Source: JBEKIK01 sp050013075 (GTDB taxonomy: Bacteria; Planctomycetota; Planctomycetia; Pirellulales; Thermoguttaceae). From it: a stretch of DNA of 20,299 nt. The notes under the pieces are model-generated. The model searched no databases. It saw only the letters and a program-made list of their open reading frames with translations, and was not told the DNA's origin. The translations under genes and the position numbers were made by a program. The DNA is taken from positions 1 through 20,299 of the forward strand of contig JBEKFZ010000074.1 of assembly GCA_050013075.1 (NCBI GenBank). Direction: 5' to 3'. Below are positions 6,417 to 11,794 of this stretch, one piece after another; the first letter of the stretch is position 1, and every line of letters starts with the position of its first letter.

Positions 6417-6820
6417 TCCGAATGAGATCGATTTAGTTGCCAGCAACGAAAGATACCCTTGCAAAAAGTACGACCCAGCCACGAGGGGAAGTCGTCATTG
6501 GTGCCCTTTAGCTGTTCCACATACGGCAGAGGAAAAGAACCTCCCGCAAGGAGTCGCCGTCCGCTCCGTGACATAATGTACCTTCTGTAATGACAACCGC
6601 CCTCGATCGGCGGGGTGGCACTGACTAAAGTGGTTGTGATTGTATGCCACTCAACAGGAATAATACAAAATTTTCATATAGGCGTGGGGTATGACAGCCC
6701 CCTTCTTTTGTTGACGGGGTCTCCCATTTTTCCTCTACGTTGGATATCCTTTTACCAAACCAACCGCCCACACTTACCGTATATTAAATATAGTTACTTC
6801 AATACTAACATATCAATACC
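6417..6820. other. 404-bp gap, nothing recognised
   Basis: Contains two short open frames without family resemblance (6382-6576, and 6615 onward into the ABC gene in another frame), judged spurious. The final 50 bases before ATG 6821 are strongly A/T-rich (ATATTAAATATAG at 6781-6793), a plausible promoter zone for the ABC operon, but no clear -35/-10 pair can be assigned. None of the palindromic or period-7 repeats occur here. Confidence 0.5.
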
Positions 6821-7519
6821 ATGCCCGATATTTTGCACCTTAGAAACGTCAAAAAGACCTTCCGGCAGCCGGACGGGTCTGAACTGCACATCCTCGACGT
6901 TCCCGACTTTTGCGTATCCGAGGGCGAGCAGGTGATCCTGGTCGGGCCCAGCGGGTGCGGCAAGACCACGCTCCTGCACGTCATTGCCGGGATCAGCCGG
7001 CCGGACTCCGGCAAGGTCCGCATCGACGACTTCGACATTACCCTTATGAGCGAGGCCGAGTGCGACCGGTTCCGGGCCGAACGGATCGGTTACGTATTCC
7101 AAACCTTCAACCTCCTGCCCGCCTTTACGGCATTGGAAAACGTGCTTCTGGCAATGCGGTTCGCCCGCGGCCGGCCGAACAAGGCCAGGGCAAGGCAATT
7201 GCTCGAACGCGTCGGACTGGGACATCGCATGACCCATCGGCCGAGGATGCTATCGGTGGGCGAGCAGCAGCGCGTGGCCGTTGCCCGGGCGCTGGCCAAC
7301 AAACCCAAACTACTCTTGGCCGACGAGCCCACGGCAAACGTCGATTCCGGCCACCAGCAGCAGATTCTGGATTTGATGCGCGAAACCTGCGCCGAGGAAA
7401 ACGTGGCCATAGTGATGGTCACCCATAGCAGCGACGTGGCCGGACAGTTCAAACGCGTAAATAAACTCGAAGAATTCAATTTGGCAAGCAAAACGTCCCC
7501 TCTCCCGCCGGGAGATTAA
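6821..7519 (+). CDS. ABC transporter ATP-binding protein (LolD/MacB type)
   Basis: A 232-residue nucleotide-binding subunit that powers the FtsX-like permease encoded next. Motifs: Walker A GPSGCGKTT (42-50), Q-loop FQTFNLLP (93-100), signature LSVGEQQ (144-150), Walker B KLLLADEP (163-170) with the catalytic Glu, D-loop TANVD, and switch His202 (VTHS). The LLPAFTALENVLLAM segment is typical of LolD/MacB-type ATPases that work mechanically with periplasmic-domain permeases rather than importing substrate through a pore. The last residues (SPLPPGD) are encoded by a small palindrome, TCTCCCGCCGGGAGA, suggesting the end of the gene was remodelled by a repeat. Starts at ATG 6821 after A/T-rich DNA without a Shine-Dalgarno site. 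First gene of a three-gene set. Confidence 0.95.
   Translation: MPDILHLRNVKKTFRQPDGSELHILDVPDFCVSEGEQVILVGPSGCGKTTLLHVIAGISRPDSGKVRIDDFDITLMSEAECDRFRAERIGYVFQTFNLLPAFTALENVLLAMRFARGRPNKARARQLLERVGLGHRMTHRPRMLSVGEQQRVAVARALANKPKLLLADEPTANVDSGHQQQILDLMRETCAEENVAIVMVTHSSDVAGQFKRVNKLEEFNLASKTSPLPPGD
7501..7515. repeat. Small palindrome overlapping the ABC ATPase stop region
   Basis: TCTCCC, GCC, GGGAGA: a 6-bp stem followed by TTAAAAA. It lies inside the final codons of the ATPase gene. It could weaken transcription into the permease, but there is no T-run, so it is not called a terminator. Confidence 0.5.
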
Positions 7520-7522
7520 AAA

Positions 7523-7541
7523 CGCTCGCCTGCGGCTCGCG
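7523..7541. repeat. Hairpin element with GA/GA internal loop (copy 2, inverted)
   Basis: On the minus strand it reads CGCGAGCCGCAGGCGAGCG: CGC, GA, GCC, GCA loop, GGC, GA, GCG. Compared with copy 1 (3875-3893) both halves of one base pair are swapped (C-G to G-C) and the GNA loop is kept. It sits between the ATPase and permease genes. Confidence 0.7.
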
Positions 7542-7545
7542 GCTA

Positions 7546-7587
7546 AACTTAAAACTTAAAACTGACAACTGATAACTTAAAACTGGA
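7546..7587. repeat. Period-7 tandem array (AACTNNN type) before the permease start
   Basis: Six uninterrupted heptamers of AACTTAA, AACTGAC or AACTGAT type, ending four bases before ATG 7592. The array occupies the place where a ribosome-binding site would be expected, and no such site is seen. Confidence 0.9.
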
Positions 7588-7591
7588 TAAT

Positions 7592-8950
7592 ATGAGTCTC
7601 TGGAAAATTGCATGGCGAAGCATCAGGCAGCGGACGTTGGCCTCCGGGCTGACCGCCTTTTCGATGGGCATGGGCGTGGCCCTGGTGGTCACCGTGTTGG
7701 TAATCCACAGCGTGATCAGCCAATCTTTCCGCCGCGGCGCACAGGGTTACGATTTGATCATCGGCGCAAAGGGCAGCCCGTTGCAACTGGTCCTAAACAC
7801 GGTTTTTCACCTGAGCCAGCCCCTGGAAAATATTCCTTACAGTTATTACCAGGAGTTTATCGAGGGCCGTTTCGCCCCGGCCGTTGAGGCGGCCATTCCG
7901 ATTTGCACCGGTCACGATTACAAGGGCTATCCGGCCATAGCCACCATCCCGGAGTATTTCGAGAAGCTCACCTACCTGGAAGACAAGAAATACAGCTTTG
8001 CCGAAGGCAAGAATTTCGAGGAGGAAAACTACTGGGACGCGGTGATCGGCGACGTCGCCGCCCGGCGCACGGGCCTTAAATTGGGCGATACTTTCTCGCC
8101 CGTGCCCCAGACCGTCGAAACAGGCGAAAAACACCACCATCACGATTTCAAGGTGGTGGGCATTCTTGAGCATACCGGCACGCCCAACGACCGGGCGATA
8201 TTCATGAACATCGAGGGCTTTTGGCGCGAACCGGCCCACCTCCAAGGAACACCCTCAGGCGTTGCCTTCTTAAGCGGCAAAAGCGGCGCAACAAGCGAAG
8301 AAACCGCGAAAAATCAAGCCGCCGAACAAGACGCCAATGCACACGACGCCCACGACAACGACGGCCACGATCGCGATGCCCATGAGCCGATCAACAAAGA
8401 AGTATCCGCAATCCTCGTTTGCACACAAACCCACAAACAGATTTTAGCCATGGATCTGGAGTCCGTGGTAAACAAAGAGCACGTAGCCCAGGCCGTTTAT
8501 CCCTCGCTGGAAATTGCCAAACTGTTCGACAGCATTATCGGAAACATCCAGTTGCTGCTGTTGGTCCTGGCCGTGTTGGTTGTCATCGTGGCGGGCATCG
8601 GCATCATGGTGAGCATGTACAACTCGATGAGCGACCGCCGGCACGATATCGCCATCATGCGGGCCCTGGGCGCGAGCCGCTACACCGTAATGTCCATTAT
8701 CCTCATGGAATCGATCCTGCTTTCACTCGGCGGCGGGGCGCTGGGCCTGCTGATCGGCCACGGGCTCGTCGGCGCGCTGGGCACGACCATCGCCGACCAG
8801 ACCGGCGTGATCGTCAAGGCCTGGGACTTCCAAACCGTCGAACTAATCCTCATCCCCGGCCTGGTCGTGCTCGCCACCCTGGTCGGATACCTGCCCGCAA
8901 TGTACGCCTACAAAACCGACGTGGTAAAATCCCTCATGGCGGGAACGTAA
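7592..8950 (+). CDS. FtsX-like ABC permease with histidine-rich periplasmic loops
   Basis: A 452-residue MacB/LolC-type permease: TM1 about 19-43, a large periplasmic domain, then three C-terminal helices (about 316-344, 364-398, 415-439) with the FtsX signature MSDRRHDIAIMRALGASR (346-363). The periplasmic domain carries HHHHD (181-185) and an insertion with H251, H254, H259 and H264 among many Asp residues, a typical zinc or copper/nickel-binding composition. Partnered with the preceding ATPase (72 bp gap) and a DUF3299-like protein (138 bp downstream). From family knowledge, proteobacterial zinc-starvation loci of Zrg type combine the same three protein kinds, so a role in handling metal or a metalloprotein at the membrane is inferred. 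The insertion itself is loop-like and of low complexity. An ATG at 7592 with no Shine-Dalgarno site is the only sensible start. Confidence 0.92.
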   Translation: MSLWKIAWRSIRQRTLASGLTAFSMGMGVALVVTVLVIHSVISQSFRRGAQGYDLIIGAKGSPLQLVLNTVFHLSQPLENIPYSYYQEFIEGRFAPAVEAAIPICTGHDYKGYPAIATIPEYFEKLTYLEDKKYSFAEGKNFEEENYWDAVIGDVAARRTGLKLGDTFSPVPQTVETGEKHHHHDFKVVGILEHTGTPNDRAIFMNIEGFWREPAHLQGTPSGVAFLSGKSGATSEETAKNQAAEQDANAHDAHDNDGHDRDAHEPINKEVSAILVCTQTHKQILAMDLESVVNKEHVAQAVYPSLEIAKLFDSIIGNIQLLLLVLAVLVVIVAGIGIMVSMYNSMSDRRHDIAIMRALGASRYTVMSIILMESILLSLGGGALGLLIGHGLVGALGTTIADQTGVIVKAWDFQTVELILIPGLVVLATLVGYLPAMYAYKTDVVKSLMAGT

Positions 8951-8954
8951 AAAA

Positions 8955-8982
8955 GGATGAGGGATGAGGGATGAAGGATGAG
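8955..8982. repeat. Period-7 tandem array (GGATGAR type), four units
   Basis: Four heptamers GGATGAG/GGATGAA immediately after the permease stop codon, followed after three bases by an AACCGCTTGCGGTT palindrome. Confidence 0.9.
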
Positions 8983-8985
8983 TGG

Positions 8986-9003
8986 AACCGCTTGCGGTTT
9001 CGC
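8986..9003. repeat. Short palindromic repeat AACCG-CTTG-CGGTT (copy 2)
   Basis: AACCGCTTGCGGTTTCGC in the same orientation as copy 1, placed between two period-7 arrays. Confidence 0.85.
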
Positions 9004-9030
9004 GTTAATCACCAACCATCACTCTCCGAT

Positions 9031-9086
9031 AACTGATTACTGAAAACTGTGAACGGTAAACTGTAAACTGAAAACCAAAAACTCCC
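9031..9086. repeat. Period-7 tandem array (AACTGNN type) running up to a start codon
   Basis: Eight heptamers in unbroken phase (AACTGAT, AACTGTA, AACTGAA and variants), leaving only two bases before ATG 9089. It shares the AACT core with the array at 7546-7587, which precedes the permease gene of the same operon. Confidence 0.9.
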
Positions 9087-9088
9087 CC

Positions 9089-9796
9089 ATGCACGTCCAG
9101 GAAACCCTCATTGACGAATCGCCCGAAGCCTCCGAGGCCGCCCCCGTGCCTTACCGGGCGCTGAACGTGACCGCGATTCTCAGTCTGGTTTTCGGCGCTT
9201 TCTCCATTCTTACCGTTTTCGGCTGGGTTTTTTGGGCCTTTCCCATTCTTTCCATCGCCCTGGCCGTAAGGGCCCTTAAACACATCCGCTACGCTTCCCA
9301 GGAATATACCGGCGAAGGCTTTGCCCGGGCCGCAATCGCCGTGGCGATCGTTCTTTGGCTCTCTGGCATGTATATCCAGCATTACATTAAACTGCACACC
9401 GTCCCATCCGGATACAAACCGATTACATTCGACTATCTCCAGCCCAATCCGGATCAGCCCGGCGAGATCATTCCGCCCGCGGCTTTTGAATTGGAACCCA
9501 GCGATAACAATCCGGACAAACGAATCTTCATCCAGGAAGGTTATATTTATCCCGGCCGGCGGAGCATCAACATCAAGGAATTTATTCTTGTGCCGACCCT
9601 CGGTCACTGCCAATTTTGCACCCGGCAACTCAGATCCACGGAAATGATCAACGTAAAATTATCCGGCGACCTGACCGTTGATTATTCATCCCGCCCCATC
9701 AAGCTCGGCGGCAAATTGCACATCGACCGCGAACAAGCCGTCAACCCCTTCGGCGGCCTGCCCTACCAGCTCGAGGCCGATTATCTGCTGGAATAG
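9089..9796 (+). CDS. DUF3299-like membrane protein with CxxC motif
   Basis: A 235-residue protein. Three hydrophobic segments lie in the N-terminal half (about 27-45, 47-63, 79-98; DUF4190-like). A C-terminal extracytoplasmic domain follows, with GYIYPGRRSINIKEFILVPTLGHCQFC (151-177) and IKLGGKLHID (205-213). The 'hydrophobic-LVP...GHC' core resembles DUF3299, where the usual text is 'LVPYFGACIHVPPPPPN'; here the cysteine is kept and forms C174-x2-C177 in place of the proline run. DUF3299 proteins accompany MacB-like ABC transporters in proteobacterial zinc-regulated operons, and this one follows such a pair. CxxC could bind metal or be redox-active. An unbroken period-7 array fills the leader, and the stop codon runs into another such array. 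Confidence 0.75.
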   Translation: MHVQETLIDESPEASEAAPVPYRALNVTAILSLVFGAFSILTVFGWVFWAFPILSIALAVRALKHIRYASQEYTGEGFARAAIAVAIVLWLSGMYIQHYIKLHTVPSGYKPITFDYLQPNPDQPGEIIPPAAFELEPSDNNPDKRIFIQEGYIYPGRRSINIKEFILVPTLGHCQFCTRQLRSTEMINVKLSGDLTVDYSSRPIKLGGKLHIDREQAVNPFGGLPYQLEADYLLE

Positions 9797-9816
9797 TGGG
9801 CAGTGTGCGGTGCGAA
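9796..9816. repeat. Period-7 array (GTGNGCR type) overlapping a stop codon
   Basis: Three heptamers (GTGGGCA, GTGTGCG, GTGCGAA) whose first G is the last base of the TAG stop of the DUF3299-like gene. The third unit merges into the inverted palindromic repeat at 9812-9830. Confidence 0.7.
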
Positions 9817-9830
9817 ACCGCAAGCGGTTT
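9812..9830. repeat. Short palindromic repeat (copy 3, inverted)
   Basis: GCGAAACCGCAAGCGGTTT is the exact reverse complement of copy 1; it is inserted between two period-7 arrays. Confidence 0.85.
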
Positions 9831-9839
9831 CATGGTTTA

Positions 9840-9890
9840 ATTCATCATTCAGCATTCATCATTCTTTTTTTCATCCTTCATCCCTCATCC
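9840..9890. repeat. Period-7 tandem array (ATTCATC and TTCATCC types)
   Basis: Four ATTCATC-like units, a short T-run, then three TTCATCC/CTCATCC units. Fills most of the leader of the PSP1 gene. Reverse-complement relative of the GGATGAG array at 8955-8982. Confidence 0.85.
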
Positions 9891-9940
9891 TTTTTATCTC
9901 TCTTCCCCGAATTAAGGTAATCCGATATAATCATTCACTT

Positions 9941-10813
9941 ATGTCCGATTACATTATTCGATACGGGGTAATGCGTTTCCTGGGGGTGTTTTCCGCCCCG
10001 GCGGGCCAGTTATTCCGCCGGAGTACGCAGGTCATCACCCGAACCGACCGCGGCCTGGAGGCCGGCGAAATACTCGCCGAGGCCACACCCGACGCCGTTG
10101 CCCGCCTGACCGATCCGCCCACCGGGCAGATCCTCCGCGCCATGACCCCCGAAGACGCCAACGAACTGGCCCGCATCGAAAAACACACCTCCGAGGAATT
10201 GGGCGTATGCCAGCGTTACATCGACCAACTGGAATTGAAAATGCAACTGGTCGACTTGGAACACATTTTCGGCGGCGAGCGGATCGTAATCTACTATCTG
10301 GCCGACAACCGCGTCGATTTCCGCGAACTGGTCCGGCTGCTGGCCGGCGAGTTTCAAACTCGCATCGAAATGCGGCAAATCGGCGTACGCGACGAAGCCA
10401 AGCTCCTGGCCGACTACGGCGACTGCGGCTGCCCGGTCTGCTGCAACACCCACCTGGTCCAGATGCCCCCGGTTTCCATGCGCATGGCCAAGATGCAAAA
10501 GGCCACCCTCGACCCCACGAAAATCTCCGGCCGTTGCGGACGCTTGAAGTGTTGCCTGCGCTATGAATTCGATATTTACGAGGACCTGCAAAAACAATTC
10601 CCGCCGTTGGGTTCGATTGTCATCACCCCCGAGGGCCGGGGAAAAGTAGTCGGGCATGAAATCCTCGGCGGCCAACTCCAGGTGCTCACCGACGATCACC
10701 GCCGGCTGACGGTCCCCTTTGACAAAGCCGAACTCGATCAAACCGCGCCCCCCATCCCCATGGAGCCGGAACCCGAAATGTCCGATCAGGAAGAGGACCA
10801 ACAGATAGAATAA
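9941..10813 (+). CDS. PSP1-domain protein related to RicT (YaaT)
   Basis: A 290-residue protein with the PSP1 C-terminal domain. The cysteine-rich core DCGCPVCCNTH (161-171), PVSMRMAKMQKATLDPTKISGRCGRLKCCLRYE (177-209) matches the Bacillus subtilis RicT region that binds an Fe-S cluster in the RicA-RicF-RicT complex, which stimulates RNase Y maturation of mRNAs and affects several phosphorelays. Seven cysteines are present (C162, C164, C167, C168, C199, C204, C205). The acidic C-terminal tail (EPEPEMSDQEEDQQIE) is not part of the domain. ATG at 9941 begins the family-like SDYIIRYGVMRFLGVF; the frame is open further upstream, but that part is only repeat DNA. No RicA or RicF is nearby. The stop codon forms the edge of a 136-bp palindromic element. 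Confidence 0.9.
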   Translation: MSDYIIRYGVMRFLGVFSAPAGQLFRRSTQVITRTDRGLEAGEILAEATPDAVARLTDPPTGQILRAMTPEDANELARIEKHTSEELGVCQRYIDQLELKMQLVDLEHIFGGERIVIYYLADNRVDFRELVRLLAGEFQTRIEMRQIGVRDEAKLLADYGDCGCPVCCNTHLVQMPPVSMRMAKMQKATLDPTKISGRCGRLKCCLRYEFDIYEDLQKQFPPLGSIVITPEGRGKVVGHEILGGQLQVLTDDHRRLTVPFDKAELDQTAPPIPMEPEPEMSDQEEDQQIE

Positions 10814-10948
10814 GAGCCTATCCTAAAACAATAATGTCATTCTGAGCGAAGCGAAGAATCTTCAAGGGATATATAGCTAAAATGGGCAATATATTGCCAA
10901 ATACGGAGATCCTTCGCTACGCTCAGGATGACTTTGGGGATAGGTTCT
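10813..10948. mobile_element. 136-bp MITE-like imperfect palindromic element
   Basis: Terminal inverted repeats AGAGCCTATCCTAAAA (10813-10828) and TTTGGGGATAGGTTCT (10933-10948) enclose a second inverted pair, GTCATTCTGAGCGAAGCGAA (from 10836) and its near-complement ending at 10932. The centre is the palindrome GGCAATATATTGCC (10885-10898). No reading frame is present, so it would need a transposase from elsewhere. Its left end overlaps the last base of the PSP1 gene's stop codon. The inner GTCATTCTGAGCGAAGCGAA type sequence is, from memory, a widespread bacterial repeat. Confidence 0.7.
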
Positions 10949-10987
10949 AAGTCTGATAAATGGAAGATAGTATATGGTAGATAGCAA

Positions 10988-11022
10988 GTGGACGGTGGAC
11001 GGTGGATGGTGGACTGTGCGAA
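10988..11022. repeat. Period-7 tandem array (GTGGACG type), five units
   Basis: GTGGACG, GTGGACG, GTGGATG, GTGGACT and GTGCGAA in phase; same family as 3799-3854 and 9796-9816. Confidence 0.9.
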
Positions 11023-11044
11023 CCCACAAGCCGGTTAATGCAAA

Positions 11045-11100
11045 ATTCATCATTCATTATTCATCCTTCATCCTTCATCCTTCATCCTTTTAATATCGCC
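11045..11100. repeat. Period-7 tandem array (CTTCATC/ATTCATC) running up to a start codon
   Basis: Six clear heptamers (ATTCATC, ATTCATT, then CTTCATC three times) followed by two degenerate ones still in phase, so that ATG 11101 starts exactly at the next unit boundary. No Shine-Dalgarno site is seen. Confidence 0.85.
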
Positions 11101-11538
11101 ATGCTCGATCCTTCCGACTCCTTTGTCGCATTGCTGAGAGAAGACCGGCGGTACAAGCCGGAGGCTTATATATTCATCTTCGAGGCCTTGAACTATGCTC
11201 AAAACGTACTGGGCATGGGCGCGGAAAAACCCGGCGAATTCAGTTCGCAAGCCGCACCGGCCAACAAGCCCGAAGAAAGGGTCGAACAGCATGTAACCGG
11301 GCAGGAACTTTGCGAGGCCATCCGTGTTTACGCCTTGCACCAATACGGTTACATGGCGAAAATCGTGCTCAACAACTGGGGACTTCATAACACCGGCGAT
11401 TTCGGCGAGATAGTTTTTAATTTAATTCGCATCGGAAAAATGAGAAAAACCCCTTCCGATACCCGCGTGGATTTCAACAATCTCTACGATTTCGATACCG
11501 CCTTCCGCGACGATTTTCACATTACGCCGCCGGAATAG
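11101..11538 (+). CDS. Minf_1886-family conserved protein
   Basis: A 145-residue soluble protein of a family known from Planctomycetes and Verrucomicrobia (Minf_1886 family, function unknown). Recognisable parts: YKPEAYIFIFEALNYAQ (17-33), VTGQELCEAIRVYALHQYGYMAKIVLNNWGLHNTGDFGEIVFNLI (67-111) and the acidic end DFDTAFRDDFHI. A variable linker (about 37-62) separates them. ATG 11101 is the natural start and follows a period-7 array. A 46-residue membrane peptide gene begins 20 bp downstream and may be co-transcribed. Confidence 0.88.
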   Translation: MLDPSDSFVALLREDRRYKPEAYIFIFEALNYAQNVLGMGAEKPGEFSSQAAPANKPEERVEQHVTGQELCEAIRVYALHQYGYMAKIVLNNWGLHNTGDFGEIVFNLIRIGKMRKTPSDTRVDFNNLYDFDTAFRDDFHITPPE

Positions 11539-11558
11539 ACTTTAAACTCCAGTGAACA

Positions 11559-11699
11559 ATGACCAAACGCCGTCCTAATACATCCCGCCGCGAAGATCAG
11601 GCAAATACCACGGCCTTGCAAAAGTGTCTTCTTGCAGCGGCCGTTGCATTGGAAATTGTTTGGGTCGTTTTTCTCATGATCCTGGCGGCCACGAAATGA
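11559..11699 (+). CDS. 46-residue single-pass membrane peptide
   Basis: ATG at 11559, TGA at 11697-11699. The product has a hydrophilic basic N terminus (MTKRRPNTSRREDQ) and one hydrophobic segment of about 22 residues (23-44, ending ILAATK), the layout of an N-in single-span membrane peptide. It begins 20 bp after the Minf_1886 gene on the same strand. It ends 15 bp before a strong hairpin. No family is recognised. A chance frame is possible, but the clean topology and operon-like spacing favour a real gene. Confidence 0.5.
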   Translation: MTKRRPNTSRREDQANTTALQKCLLAAAVALEIVWVVFLMILAATK

Positions 11700-11713
11700 T
11701 CCGTTTATCCCGC

Positions 11714-11750
11714 TATGTTGGGGCAGCAGTTTAACTACTGCCCCAACATA
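11714..11750. terminator. Strong hairpin after the microprotein gene (possible terminator or repeat)
   Basis: Arms TATGTTGGGGCAG (11714-11726) and CTGCCCCAACATA (11738-11750) pair perfectly over 13 bp; the 11-base loop contains a further small palindrome (AGTTTAACT). Placed 15 bp after a stop codon, but without a following T-run, so it may be a dispersed repeat rather than a factor-independent terminator. Confidence 0.5.
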
Positions 11751-11753
11751 GAA

Positions 11754-11773
11754 GCCCGGGCACTTGTGCCCGG
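11754..11773. repeat. Palindromic repeat CCGGGCACTTGTGCCCGG (copy 3)
   Basis: An 18-base hairpin of the family seen at 2011 and 3931. It is directly followed by AGG, so that the junction creates GGAGG, the only Shine-Dalgarno-like sequence before the large gene that starts at 11789 or 11795. Confidence 0.75.
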
Positions 11774-11794
11774 AGGTTTTCCATAATAGTGTCT

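Noticed and set aside
6711..6739. Sigma-70 promoter starting at TTGACG before the ABC operon
   Set aside because: No acceptable -10 element at 16-18 bases spacing.
6615..6935. Plus-strand 106-codon frame before the ABC ATPase
   Set aside because: Low-complexity content, no family, and it overlaps the well-supported ATPase start in another frame.
9803..9940. N-terminal extension of the PSP1 protein
   Set aside because: The extra codons translate repeat arrays and a palindrome; ATG 9941 starts the family-like sequence.
11045..11086. Possible CRISPR array
   Set aside because: Units are seven bases long without spacers; this is a tandem heptamer array, and no cas genes are present.
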